In this document: piece by piece, positions 9,256-17,941 of the stretch
How the letters are laid out: each line of letters starts with the position of its first letter
Numbering within the stretch: position 1 is the first letter of the stretch
Origin: Lachnospiraceae bacterium
Lineage (GTDB): Bacteria; Bacillota_A; Clostridia; Lachnospirales; Lachnospiraceae
Length of the DNA: 35,051 nt
Assembly (NCBI GenBank): GCA_016291475.1
Contig: JAEEXJ010000023.1
Span: forward strand, 1 to 35,051
Direction of reading: 5' to 3'
Notes under the pieces: model-generated
What the model saw: the letters and a program-made list of their open reading frames with translations, nothing else
The model's database searches: none
Told to the model about the DNA's origin: nothing
Made by a program: the position numbers and the translations under genes

Positions 9256-10560
9256 ATGAGAATGGTAGACATTATAATCTCCAAGAGAAACGGTAATGAG
9301 CTTACCGATGAGGAGATAGCTTTTTTCGTAAACGGATATACAAAAGGCGAGATTCCCGATTATCAGGTTTCCGCTCTGATGATGGCGATATATTTCAGGG
9401 GAATGAGTAAAAGAGAAACCCTTACTCTTACAAGACTGATGGCTGATTCCGGTGATCTTCTCGATCTTTCCGGAATATCGGGCATTAAGGTGGATAAGCA
9501 TTCTACCGGCGGTGTCGGTGATAAGACATCACTTGCACTGACTCCCATTGTTTCCGCCTGCGGTGTTCCCATTGCCAAAATGAGCGGAAGAGGTCTGGGA
9601 CATACCGGAGGAACCATCGATAAGCTTGAAAGCTTTGACGGATTCAACGTGTCCATATCCACGGAGGAATTCATTAATAACGTTAATACCAACGGTATTT
9701 CCATAATGGGTCAGACTGCCGATCTTGCCCCTGCCGACAAAAAGCTCTATGCACTCCGTGACGTAACCGGAACGGTAGAAAACATGTCACTTATCGCAAG
9801 TTCCATCATGAGTAAGAAACTTGCTGCGGGTGCCGATGCCATAGTTCTTGATGTTAAGACCGGAAGCGGTGCTTTTATGAAGACTCTCCCGGATTCCACC
9901 GCACTTGCCACAGAGATGGTGGAGATAGGAAAAGGTGCAGGCAGAAAGACGGTGGCCGTAATTAGTGATATGGACCAGCCTTTGGGACTTGCCGTGGGAA
10001 ATGCTATTGAAGTACGTGAAGCAATCGATACATTAAACGGATGCGGTCCGGAAGACTTTACGGAACTGGTATATACTCTGGCAACCTACATGATCATTCT
10101 TGGAGGAAAGGCATCTTCCGAAGATGAAGCTCTTTCGATGATAAAGGAAGTTGTTTCAAACGGAAAAGCATTGGATAAACTTGCCGCCTTCATAGGAAGT
10201 CAGGGAGGTAATCCCGAGCAGGTATATCATCCCGAACTTCTCAAAGTCTCCGATAAAACCGTTACCGTAAAAGCGGAAAAAGACGGATATGTAGATCATA
10301 TCATCTGTGACAGAGTCGGAGTATCCTGTATGATGCTCGGCGGCGGAAGAGCATCCAAAGAAGATGTGATCGATCTGTCTGTCGGAATCAGGCTTATCAA
10401 AAAAGTGGGCGATGAAGTTAAAAAGGGTGAAGATCTTGCAATAGTTTACTATACCCGGGAAGAAGGTCTTGAAGATGCTCTTGATAAACTGAAGACCTCA
10501 TATATCATTTCGGATACAAAACCCGAAAAACAGCCTCTTATCAAGAACATCATTAAATAA
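9256..10560 (+). CDS. pdp: Pyrimidine-nucleoside phosphorylase
   Basis: The enzyme splits uridine, thymidine or deoxyuridine with phosphate to give the free base and (deoxy)ribose 1-phosphate for salvage. The product is 434 residues, like Bacillus Pdp. The family signature is intact: KHSTGGVGDKTSLALTP followed by SGRGLGHTGGTIDKLES. The C-terminal alpha/beta domain (KVSDKTVTVKAEKDGYV ... GGGRASKEDVID) is complete. An upstream GTG-type start at 9226 would swallow the ribosome-binding site, so I use the ATG at 9256, placed after AAAGGAG. The choice between Pdp and the thymidine-specific DeoA cannot be settled by eye. Confidence 0.93.
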   Translation: MRMVDIIISKRNGNELTDEEIAFFVNGYTKGEIPDYQVSALMMAIYFRGMSKRETLTLTRLMADSGDLLDLSGISGIKVDKHSTGGVGDKTSLALTPIVSACGVPIAKMSGRGLGHTGGTIDKLESFDGFNVSISTEEFINNVNTNGISIMGQTADLAPADKKLYALRDVTGTVENMSLIASSIMSKKLAAGADAIVLDVKTGSGAFMKTLPDSTALATEMVEIGKGAGRKTVAVISDMDQPLGLAVGNAIEVREAIDTLNGCGPEDFTELVYTLATYMIILGGKASSEDEALSMIKEVVSNGKALDKLAAFIGSQGGNPEQVYHPELLKVSDKTVTVKAEKDGYVDHIICDRVGVSCMMLGGGRASKEDVIDLSVGIRLIKKVGDEVKKGEDLAIVYYTREEGLEDALDKLKTSYIISDTKPEKQPLIKNIIK

Positions 10561-10578
10561 AAAAGGAAGCTTAACCTA

Positions 10579-11562
10579 ATGGAAGAATTTTCGCTTAAAG
10601 CGGAACTGTCAAGCGATGAAATGAGAAACATCTTCGGTATGAGGGATGCCTTCATAAAGAAGGTTGAATCCTCCATGAATGTCCGTGTTGTTTCCAGAAA
10701 CGGCTTTCTGTATGTCTATGGAAGTGAGGAAAACGCCAATAAGGCGATGTCGGTTATCATGGATCTTAAAGATTACTCAGAAAAAGGAAATGTGATCGAA
10801 GAGCAGAGTGTAAATTATGCCATCGATATGATGGAGGATTCACATGAGGGTGCTTTGGGAGAAGCTTCCGCGGATGTGATCTGCCATACCGCTCAGGGTA
10901 AGCCCGTTAAACCCAAAACCCTCGGTCAGAAATCATATGTTAAGAGCATAACCGATAAGATGATCACCTTCGGTATCGGACCTGCAGGAACAGGTAAAAC
11001 TTATCTTGCAATGGCAATGGCGATAACTGCTTTTAAGAATGAAGAAGTAGGAAGGATAATACTGACCCGTCCCGCTATAGAAGCAGGTGAGAAACTGGGA
11101 TTCTTACCCGGTGATCTTCAGAGCAAGGTTGATCCTTATCTTCGTCCTTTGTATGATGCGCTTTTCCAGATCATGGGTCCGGAAAAATTTGCACTGAATA
11201 TGGAAAAGGGACTTATTGAGGTAGCTCCCCTTGCATATATGAGAGGCCGTACATTGGATAATGCATTTATTATTCTGGATGAGGCACAGAATACCACGCC
11301 TGCCCAGATGAAGATGTTCCTTACCAGGATCGGTTTCGGTTCCAAAGTGGTCGTAACCGGTGATGCCACACAAAAAGATCTTGCACCCGGAACGGTTTCG
11401 GGTCTTGATGTGGCTCTTAAGGTTCTCGGTTCCATGGATGAGATCGGCTTTTGCATGCTTACCAGTAAGGACGTTGTCAGACATCCGCTGGTTCAGAAGA
11501 TAGTCAAGAAGTACGAAGATTACGAAAACAGACACAGATCGGGCGACAAAAAACACAGATAA
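10579..11562 (+). CDS. phoH: PhoH-family ATPase (PhoH/YbeZ type)
   Basis: PhoH/YbeZ is a cytoplasmic RecA-like ATPase often linked with YbeY in RNA and ribosome metabolism. The 327-residue protein has an N-terminal KH-like segment (VVSRNGFLYVYGSEENANKA), Walker A GPAGTGKT at residues 134-141, Walker B FIILDEAQN, and the downstream VVTGDATQKDL sensor region. AAAAAGGAAGC precedes the ATG. It opens the conserved phoH - 7TM-HD - ybeY block also found in Bacillus. Its exact substrate is unknown. Confidence 0.94.
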   Translation: MEEFSLKAELSSDEMRNIFGMRDAFIKKVESSMNVRVVSRNGFLYVYGSEENANKAMSVIMDLKDYSEKGNVIEEQSVNYAIDMMEDSHEGALGEASADVICHTAQGKPVKPKTLGQKSYVKSITDKMITFGIGPAGTGKTYLAMAMAITAFKNEEVGRIILTRPAIEAGEKLGFLPGDLQSKVDPYLRPLYDALFQIMGPEKFALNMEKGLIEVAPLAYMRGRTLDNAFIILDEAQNTTPAQMKMFLTRIGFGSKVVVTGDATQKDLAPGTVSGLDVALKVLGSMDEIGFCMLTSKDVVRHPLVQKIVKKYEDYENRHRSGDKKHR

Positions 11563-11577
11563 AGGGGCTGACGCGGA

Positions 11578-12777
11578 TTGGAAACCTCAAAGGTAAAATC
11601 AGGAAGTAAGATCCCCGGGATCATCTTCACAGTTATTTATGCAATGCTCCTTACGGGCGTTGGATATGTGGGGGGGAAGGATACTGCCGAACTTATACAG
11701 TACGGTGTATTCAGCATTATCCTCGGGGGACTTGTTTCGCTTTGTATCCGTAAATATTTTCCCGTATCCGTTACCGACCCCGATATTTCGGAAAAAAGTG
11801 AATCAAGATTTTGGATAATCGTATATATCTGTATGCTTTTATCTGTTCTCTTTTCCTATTTTCCCAATACCATGTGGGTATTTGTTCCGGTATTTGTCAT
11901 CCTGTCCCTTTTTTCATCCCCTCTTGTGGGAATAGTCATCGCGTCCGTATTGCTGGCCGGTACTGCTATGATATCCGGATGCGGAGCACTTGTGTTTTTC
12001 CTGTATTTTGTAAGCGGTGTTTTCTCTGTCATGGTATATCTTCCTCTGACCGAGGAGATAAAATTTGCGATGCCCGCATTTTTGTCGTCCTTGTGTCTGC
12101 TTGTTTGTGAGATGTGCGGAATCATTCTTACGATAAATTCCGCCTTTGATATCCAGCTTCTTATATTGCCCTTCGCCAACTGTCTTATCGGGATGATGGT
12201 AATATATTCCGCATTCAGGGGATATTCGTCGCTGATCATGTTTAAATATTATGATCTGTATCAGACTCTTTGCGATACCGAGAACGAGAAGCTTCTTGAA
12301 CTAAGGAGCGAATCTCCCAAAGAATATATGCTCAGTATCCATACCGCATACTTCTGTGACAGAGTATCATCCTCCATCGGGCTTGATGCGGATATCGTAA
12401 AGTGTGCCGGATATTATCATGAACTTACTCCCGGCGGTATCGAAGACAGGGAAGATTTTTATCGTGAGATGGGCTTTACGGAAGGCCTGAAGAATATTCT
12501 TGATGAATATAAAGAGTACATCTCTAATCCCGGCATCTCCCTTGTCAGGAAAGAAGCGGCGGTTCTCGTATGTTCCAGAACCGTGGTCAAGACCGTTATG
12601 GCTCTTTTTGATAAAGACAAAGATGCGGATATCGATACCGGAAAGCTTGTGGATGCTGTTTTTGACAGATTTATATCCAGAGGAACTTTCAGTGATTGTG
12701 AGATCACTTTTTCCGATATCTCAAAAATGAAGAAGATTTTTAAAGAAGAAAAGCTTTATTACGATTTTTTGAAATAA
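11578..12777 (+). CDS. Shortened, degenerate 7TM-HD (PgpH/YqfF-like) membrane protein
   Basis: By position (between phoH and ybeY) and residual similarity this is a relative of PgpH, the c-di-AMP phosphodiesterase. It is only 399 residues against roughly 700 for PgpH. The N-terminal extracellular HDED domain is missing and the chain starts at the first of seven or eight membrane segments (about 12-235). The C-terminal part keeps the HD-domain scaffold: H255 in the first helix, AGYYHEL where PgpH has YYHDIGK, then PGISLVRKEAAVLV where PgpH has PGPKPQSKEAAIVMLADS, and FDRFISRGTFSDCEITFSDI. The HD aspartate is Glu282, the His-rich segment is deleted and the later Asp is gone, so hydrolysis is unlikely. 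The start is TTG, 9 nt after AAAGGGGC. Confidence 0.78.
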   Translation: METSKVKSGSKIPGIIFTVIYAMLLTGVGYVGGKDTAELIQYGVFSIILGGLVSLCIRKYFPVSVTDPDISEKSESRFWIIVYICMLLSVLFSYFPNTMWVFVPVFVILSLFSSPLVGIVIASVLLAGTAMISGCGALVFFLYFVSGVFSVMVYLPLTEEIKFAMPAFLSSLCLLVCEMCGIILTINSAFDIQLLILPFANCLIGMMVIYSAFRGYSSLIMFKYYDLYQTLCDTENEKLLELRSESPKEYMLSIHTAYFCDRVSSSIGLDADIVKCAGYYHELTPGGIEDREDFYREMGFTEGLKNILDEYKEYISNPGISLVRKEAAVLVCSRTVVKTVMALFDKDKDADIDTGKLVDAVFDRFISRGTFSDCEITFSDISKMKKIFKEEKLYYDFLK

Positions 12778-12780
12778 ACC

Positions 12781-13287
12781 ATGAATATATATATTGAAAA
12801 AGAAACCGATACAGATTTTGCTTTTGATGAAAATGCTCTCATCAGAACGGTTGCAGAGCGTGCGTTTTCATCCGAAGGAGCACCCGTTGCAAATGCATGT
12901 GTCAATGTACTGATCACCGATAATGAGGGGATCAGGGAGCTTAACCGGGATTACAGAGGAATAGATTCCCCAACCGATGTTTTATCTTTTCCGAATCTTG
13001 ATTTTGACAAACCTTCCGATTTCGATATACCTGCGGACAGGAAGGCTGATTATACCGATCCCGAAACGGGAGAACTTATCCTTGGAGATATCATCCTTAA
13101 TGTCGACAGGATCCTTTCACAGGCCGAAGAATACGGTCACAGCATAAAACGTGAAACTGCGTTTCTTGTCGCACACAGCTGTCTTCATCTGTGCGGCTAC
13201 GACCATATGACAAAGCCCGAAGAAGAAGAGATGATATCCAAACAGGAAGAAATCCTTAATTCACTTGGCATTACGAGAGGTGACTGA
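12781..13287 (+). CDS. ybeY: Endoribonuclease YbeY (rRNA maturation factor)
   Basis: YbeY is a zinc-dependent single-strand RNase involved in 16S rRNA 3'-end maturation and ribosome quality control. The 168-residue protein has the zinc motif HSCLHLCGYDH with ligands H132, H136 and H142. The first Gly of the usual HGxLHLxGYDH is Ser. The upstream RELNRDYRGIDSPTDVLSFP is also canonical. An acidic insert of about 15 residues (about 73-95) follows it. The ATG is 3 nt after the previous stop and has no clear Shine-Dalgarno, which suggests translational coupling. Confidence 0.96.
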   Translation: MNIYIEKETDTDFAFDENALIRTVAERAFSSEGAPVANACVNVLITDNEGIRELNRDYRGIDSPTDVLSFPNLDFDKPSDFDIPADRKADYTDPETGELILGDIILNVDRILSQAEEYGHSIKRETAFLVAHSCLHLCGYDHMTKPEEEEMISKQEEILNSLGITRGD

Positions 13288-14861
13288 TGAAAAATTACGT
13301 TTATAAGAAAAAGACAGGATATATCTGCCTTCTTATTTCAATAATGTCCTTATTCCTATACAGGATGTTCCTTACCGAGGCGGGAATGGGATATGCATTT
13401 ATTACATATCTTGTCTGCACGGCTGTATGGATGATCTTTGGTCAGGGCTTTTCGGATGTTACCGCAAGAATGGCCAGAGTAAGGCTTTCAAAGGGACAGA
13501 AGAGAAGCGCACTTGATGTTTTGTCCGTATCATTTGCATGTCATTTCATTGCCGGACTTATCGGAACCGCGCTTTGCGGAGCTCTTAATTTCTGGTTTAT
13601 GTCCGACGTGATCAATCTTCCCAAGGGAAGATTTTTGGGACTGTATCTGTGCGGATGTTTTTTCTTCAGAATGATGAATGAGTATCTTACGGGTTACGCT
13701 TCAGTATCGTCCGGAGACAGGGCTATCTGCATTTCCATGGTATCAAGGGAACTTTTCAGGATCGTGTTCGGATTCCTGTTAATGAAGATGATGTATGACA
13801 AGGGTATTGTCAATTCCGCACTTTTGATGGATGAGGATATCAAATACATCTATGCATGTGCCGGCCTTTTTGCGGGATTCTGTGTTGCTGAGATATTTGT
13901 ATTTGTATTCCTGTTTATAGTCCGTCTCGGTCTCAGGATAAAGGCGAGTGATGAAAGAGAAGGTTTTGGCGGAAGGGATAATCTTGGAGTTGTTATAATA
14001 AATCTCCTTAAGAGAAGAGTCGGTGATCTTGTGGCCGGTCTTTCCGTATGCCTGGTCCTTTTGATCTGGGCTGCTCAGTCGGGTGACGTACACGGTATCG
14101 GACTTTCTGTTTATATGCTTCTTTCCCCTTTTGCTTTTTCCCTTGTATTTGCACTTTACGCAGGTTCGCATGCCGGCGCGAACTGGATGCAGAGCGTACG
14201 TAAAAATGAAAAAGGCAACGCCAGAGCATATTTTGATTTCGGAATGCATATTGTCTGTATCGTTTCCGTTTTCATTACAGCATTTTTTGCATCTGTTTCC
14301 AAGCCGGTGGCAAAGCTGCTTTCCACCGGTTCGGAAAGCAGTCTTATTGTTGAATTCATACTCATCATTGCAGCATCCATAATGCTTTCCATGGCAATGT
14401 TTTGTGATTCGCTCTGCTCCGGAAGGGACGATCGTATTCCCCGTATCATCGCGCATGTTGCTTCCGGATTTGCGGGTATTCTTGCGGTTAAGTTATCTAC
14501 AGGCAACGGACATAATATGTATAAGGGACTTATGATATCCGTTCTTGTATATTCTTTGGTCGAACTCATAATATGGTGTGTAATATCCTATGTTCGTATG
14601 AGCATGGTATTTGATCCCATCAGAAATATTCTTATCCCCATTGTGTCAGGTGCCGTTTGCGCGATCTTCCTTGTGATCATCACAAATGCAGCTGCCGCTC
14701 ACCTGGGCAATCTTTTTACTGTTGTAATATGTATTCCGATAGGACTTATCATATATCATTCTGTCCTGCTTCTTCTCAGGAATTATTCCGATGCGGAGCT
14801 TAAGCTGATGCCTTTCGGAAGTGTTCTTTACAGTCTGGGTCAGATATTGAAGGTGATCTGA
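13287..14861 (+). CDS. Polytopic membrane protein, flippase (MVF/polysaccharide-exporter)-like
   Basis: The 524-residue protein is almost entirely hydrophobic, with about 12-14 predicted membrane segments in pairs and a break of charged loops in the middle (about 215-240). That pattern resembles the MVF/MOP superfamily (SpoVB/Wzx-like lipid-linked sugar flippases), but I see no diagnostic motif and the specific function is unknown. The N-terminal VTARMARVRLSKGQKRSALDVL and central HAGANWMQSVRKNEKGNARAY are reminiscent of the cytoplasmic loops of that group. Its ATG overlaps the ybeY stop (TGATG), with GAGAGG upstream, so the two are translationally coupled. Confidence 0.65.
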   Translation: MKNYVYKKKTGYICLLISIMSLFLYRMFLTEAGMGYAFITYLVCTAVWMIFGQGFSDVTARMARVRLSKGQKRSALDVLSVSFACHFIAGLIGTALCGALNFWFMSDVINLPKGRFLGLYLCGCFFFRMMNEYLTGYASVSSGDRAICISMVSRELFRIVFGFLLMKMMYDKGIVNSALLMDEDIKYIYACAGLFAGFCVAEIFVFVFLFIVRLGLRIKASDEREGFGGRDNLGVVIINLLKRRVGDLVAGLSVCLVLLIWAAQSGDVHGIGLSVYMLLSPFAFSLVFALYAGSHAGANWMQSVRKNEKGNARAYFDFGMHIVCIVSVFITAFFASVSKPVAKLLSTGSESSLIVEFILIIAASIMLSMAMFCDSLCSGRDDRIPRIIAHVASGFAGILAVKLSTGNGHNMYKGLMISVLVYSLVELIIWCVISYVRMSMVFDPIRNILIPIVSGAVCAIFLVIITNAAAAHLGNLFTVVICIPIGLIIYHSVLLLLRNYSDAELKLMPFGSVLYSLGQILKVI

Positions 14862-14863
14862 TA

Positions 14864-16480
14864 ATGATCCGCATTGATCAGTTAAAAATTAAAGTAAATG
14901 ATAAACAGCCCGATATACGTCGGGCTGTTATTTCGAAACTCAAAATCTCCGAATCCGAATTGAAAGATTCAGGTATCATCAGAAGATCCCTGGATGCCAG
15001 AAAAAAGCCCGAGTTGTATTACGTGTATAGCATATGGGCCGAGTGTAAAAATGAAGACAAGATCCTTAAAAGATTTTCGAATGATCCGGGTATTGCATCA
15101 TATGTTCCTTTTGAATACAAGCTCCCCGAGTGCGGAAGCGAGCAGCTTGTTCACAGGCCGGTAGTAGTGGGAATGGGACCTGCCGGGCTGTTCTGCGCTT
15201 ATGAACTGGCAAGGGCAGGTTTTAAACCTCTCGTGATAGAGCGGGGAAGATGCGTTGAAGACAGGGCACGGGATGTAGAGGAGTTCTGGGAGAACGGAAT
15301 TCTGGATACCGCAAGCAATGTACAGTTCGGAGAGGGAGGTGCAGGTACTTTTTCCGACGGAAAGCTTTCCACTTCGATCAAAGATAAAGAGGGAAGGATT
15401 CGTGAGGTACTTAAGACCTTTACCGAATACGGAGCTCCCGAAGAGATTCTCTACGATCACATGCCTCATCTCGGAACCGATGTACTTCCGAAAATAGTTA
15501 AGAACATCCGTGAGAAGATAATAGAACTTGGCGGTGAGGTCAGATTTGAAACATGCCTTATCGGTATTGAATGTGAAGCTGATAATATCACTGCGATCAA
15601 AGTGAAAGGACCGGACGGAGAGGAGACGATCAGGACAGCTGTCCTTGCTCTTGCAATAGGTCATTCAGCCCGTGACACATATAAAGCTTTATATGACTGC
15701 GGACTTAAGATGGAACAAAAGCCCTTTGCAGCCGGTTTCAGAGTTCAGCATCCTCAGAGCATCATCAATGCGAATCAATACGGCGACGAAAAATATGCCG
15801 AAATACTCGGAGCATCACCTTATAAACTTACTGCAAATTTCGGAGACAGAGGTGTGTTTTCTTTTTGCATGTGTCCGGGAGGATACGTAGTCAATTCATC
15901 ATCCGAAGAAGGTGAGACTGTTGTAAACGGAATGAGTTACAGTGGAAGAAATTCTGAGAATGCGAATTCGGCAATAGTTATAAGCATTCCCGTTACGGAT
16001 TATCCTTCGGATCATCCTCTTGCGGGCATTGAGTATCAGAGGATTCTGGAACGCAGGGCTTATGAAGCGGGAAAGGGTAAGATACCTGCCCAGAGATACG
16101 GAGAATTTGCCGGAAGGGTTAACGGCCCATCTGACAAGAGCGATAATCCTTCATTTGTAAATCCGGTATTTAAGGGAGAATACGAGTGGACCGATCTGAC
16201 AGGGATCTTTGATGAATCGATAAACAAACTTTTTGTTGATGGAATGACTAGGTTTGGAAGAACCATTAAAGATTTTGACGATGCCGGCGTGATCATGGCA
16301 GGAGTTGAATCAAGGACCAGTTCTCCCGTCAGGATACCCAGGGACGAATCACTCGAAGGTTCCATCGGTGGGATCATACCTCTCGGAGAAGGGGCCGGAT
16401 ATGCCGGAGGGATAACTTCCGCAGCTATCGATGGAATAAGAGGAGCTGAGGTGATCATAAAAAGATTCTCATCAATATAG
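14864..16480 (+). CDS. FAD-dependent dehydrogenase family protein (COG2509 type)
   Basis: The substrate is unknown. The 538-residue protein has an N-terminal domain of about 95 residues (MIRIDQLKIKV ... RRSLDARKKPELYYVYSI) typical of this family. The FAD Rossmann motif VVVGMGPAGLFCAYELARAG and acidic end VIERG follow, then the family-specific NVQFGEGGAGTFSDGKLST. The C-terminal FAD contact is GIIPLGEGAGYAGGITSAAIDG. It is full length for the family and is probably a cytoplasmic flavoprotein oxidoreductase. It starts 2 nt after the flippase stop. A perfect GC-rich hairpin lies near its 5' end. Confidence 0.85.
   Translation: MIRIDQLKIKVNDKQPDIRRAVISKLKISESELKDSGIIRRSLDARKKPELYYVYSIWAECKNEDKILKRFSNDPGIASYVPFEYKLPECGSEQLVHRPVVVGMGPAGLFCAYELARAGFKPLVIERGRCVEDRARDVEEFWENGILDTASNVQFGEGGAGTFSDGKLSTSIKDKEGRIREVLKTFTEYGAPEEILYDHMPHLGTDVLPKIVKNIREKIIELGGEVRFETCLIGIECEADNITAIKVKGPDGEETIRTAVLALAIGHSARDTYKALYDCGLKMEQKPFAAGFRVQHPQSIINANQYGDEKYAEILGASPYKLTANFGDRGVFSFCMCPGGYVVNSSSEEGETVVNGMSYSGRNSENANSAIVISIPVTDYPSDHPLAGIEYQRILERRAYEAGKGKIPAQRYGEFAGRVNGPSDKSDNPSFVNPVFKGEYEWTDLTGIFDESINKLFVDGMTRFGRTIKDFDDAGVIMAGVESRTSSPVRIPRDESLEGSIGGIIPLGEGAGYAGGITSAAIDGIRGAEVIIKRFSSI
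14904..14929 (+). other. Terminator-like hairpin within the 5' coding region
   Basis: AACAGCCCG and CGGGCTGTT make a perfect 9-bp stem (10 with an A-T closing pair) around an 8-nt loop, followed by ATTTCG. It begins 40 nt after the ATG of the FAD protein gene. The encoded residues (KQPDIRRAVISK) belong to the family-conserved N-terminal domain, so the start is not in doubt. The hairpin may act as an attenuator or protect the 3' end of the upstream flippase message. The T-tract is too weak for a confident terminator call. Confidence 0.5.
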
Positions 16481-16498
16481 TTTTCATGGGAGGGGAAA

Positions 16499-16936
16499 AT
16501 GAGTTTATTTGATTTTATGGATGTGCTTGGCGGTATGAATACAGATTCATACGGTTATAAGACTTTTAAAAATGTCAATCATTGGAATAATGAGGACATG
16601 CTCAGATTATTGTCAGAGGTAAAAACCCCATACGATCCGCCCAAGATGGGCTGGATCAGGGCGTTCGGCAAAGAACGTCAGGTGGTGGTATACAGTAAGC
16701 CCAATAAGACTAATTATATATATGTGGATGCAAATCCCCGGAAAATAATCGTCAGCATGGCTCCGAAACCGGGACAGATCGGTGGTCCGACAGAACATGT
16801 CGATCCTGCGGATGTTACCGCTAAAAACGGTAATACGATAGGAGCTACCTTAAGTACCATGGAACCTGTTGAACAGATCATTTTTGCGGTGGAAAAGCTG
16901 CTTGAAAATAACGAGGAAGTAAAAAGATATATTTAG
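16499..16936 (+). CDS. Hypothetical protein
   Basis: I do not recognise this 145-residue protein. It is soluble, with no signal peptide or membrane helix. Visible segments are an N-terminal MSLFDFMDVLGGMNT, an aromatic stretch (YGYKTFKNVNHWNNEDMLRLL) and a mixed alpha/beta core (RQVVVYSKPNKTNYIYVDANPRKIIVSM). The Pro/Gly-rich loop KPGQIGGPTEHVDPADV precedes a terminal helix (MEPVEQIIFAVEKLLENNEEV). GGGAGGGGAAA just before the ATG is a strong ribosome-binding site. It ends the first long + strand run; a fresh promoter follows. Confidence 0.7.
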   Translation: MSLFDFMDVLGGMNTDSYGYKTFKNVNHWNNEDMLRLLSEVKTPYDPPKMGWIRAFGKERQVVVYSKPNKTNYIYVDANPRKIIVSMAPKPGQIGGPTEHVDPADVTAKNGNTIGATLSTMEPVEQIIFAVEKLLENNEEVKRYI

Positions 16937-16945
16937 GTACATTAT

Positions 16946-16974
16946 TTGACAGTTTAGACTCTTCGATTTATATT
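16946..16974 (+). promoter_or_regulatory. Sigma-A promoter for proB
   Basis: A perfect -35 TTGACA (16946-16951) and a near-consensus -10 TATATT (16969-16974) are separated by exactly 17 bp, in the gap between the unknown protein and proB. The predicted start near 16981 would leave a leader of roughly 60 nt before proB. Confidence 0.85.
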
Positions 16975-17043
16975 AAAACGGTATGTTTAAGGGATTTTTC
17001 GGGCATTTTTGAACGAGAAAATATATTAACGGTTTATTGAAAA

Positions 17044-17913
17044 ATGAGTAATTTAAGAGAGAATTTTAAAAATAAAAAAAGGATCGTCGTTAAGATCGGA
17101 TCTTCATCCATAAATCACCCCGAAAGCGGCGGTATGGACTTTTCCAGAATAGAACTTCTGGTAAGACAGCTCTGTGATATCCATAATTCCGGTAAGGATG
17201 TTGTCCTTGTATCATCGGGAGCGATTGCCGCAGGTAAGTATGCGATAGGATACGGAATGGACAGATCCATCAACCGTCATGAGCTTACTCTTCCACAGAA
17301 GCAGGCATGTGCGGCCATCGGTCAGGGAAGGCTCATGAATATTTATGAGAAGTTTTTTACCGAGTATAATTCGCTTCCTGCCCAGGTCCTTATGACCAAG
17401 GATACCGTGTTAAACGATACCAACAGGGTTAACGCAACCAATACATTCAAAGCACTTCTTGATATGGGCGTCATCCCCATCGTTAATGAAAATGACACTA
17501 TCGCAACTCACGAGATCGAGATCGGAGATAACGATACTCTTTCCGCTATGGTAGCTTCCATGGTTGAAGCAGATCTCCTTATCCTTCTTTCCGATATAGA
17601 AGGACTTTATACCGATGATCCCAATAAGAACCCCGATGCAGAGTTCATTGCGGAGGTTCCCGAGATCACCGATGAATATCTTGAGATGGGAAAAGGTTCT
17701 ACAGGATCCGGAATGGGAACCGGCGGTATGAGTACCAAACTGAATGCAGCAAGGATCGCAACCAAGTCCGGAGCCGATATGGTCATTTGTTCCAGCAAGG
17801 ATCTTACCATTCTTTCAAGGGTCATTGCGGGTGAAGAGGTCGGTACAGCCTTTGCCAGCGCTAAAGACGGCTCGTTTGACCTTCCTTCTTTTGTAAGGGA
17901 TATACTTAAATAA
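17044..17913 (+). CDS. proB: Glutamate 5-kinase
   Basis: ProB phosphorylates glutamate, the first and usually proline-inhibited step of proline synthesis. The 289-residue protein has the amino-acid-kinase fold only: VVKIGSSSI, VVLVSSGAIAAG, NDTIATHEIEIGDNDTLSAMVA and GMGTGGMSTKLNAARIAT. It lacks the C-terminal PUA domain of the longer 367-residue E. coli enzyme. No clear Shine-Dalgarno precedes the ATG (the leader reads ACGGTTTATTGAAAA), which could lower translation. It is the first gene of a proB - cyclo-ligase - proA - gltX run behind a consensus promoter. Confidence 0.95.
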   Translation: MSNLRENFKNKKRIVVKIGSSSINHPESGGMDFSRIELLVRQLCDIHNSGKDVVLVSSGAIAAGKYAIGYGMDRSINRHELTLPQKQACAAIGQGRLMNIYEKFFTEYNSLPAQVLMTKDTVLNDTNRVNATNTFKALLDMGVIPIVNENDTIATHEIEIGDNDTLSAMVASMVEADLLILLSDIEGLYTDDPNKNPDAEFIAEVPEITDEYLEMGKGSTGSGMGTGGMSTKLNAARIATKSGADMVICSSKDLTILSRVIAGEEVGTAFASAKDGSFDLPSFVRDILK

Positions 17914-17941
17914 TTAATGGCCGCAAGGCTTAAGAGGATAT

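Noticed and set aside
14304..14329. Palindrome CCGGTGG ... CCACCGG inside the flippase gene
   Set aside because: The inner stem leaves almost no loop, it is mid-gene, and no T-tract follows; probably chance plus codon use.
13779..14456. Open frame of 225 codons on the - strand
   Set aside because: It is antisense to the flippase-like membrane protein and reads as low-complexity His/Lys/Tyr-rich sequence, typical of the reverse of a hydrophobic gene.
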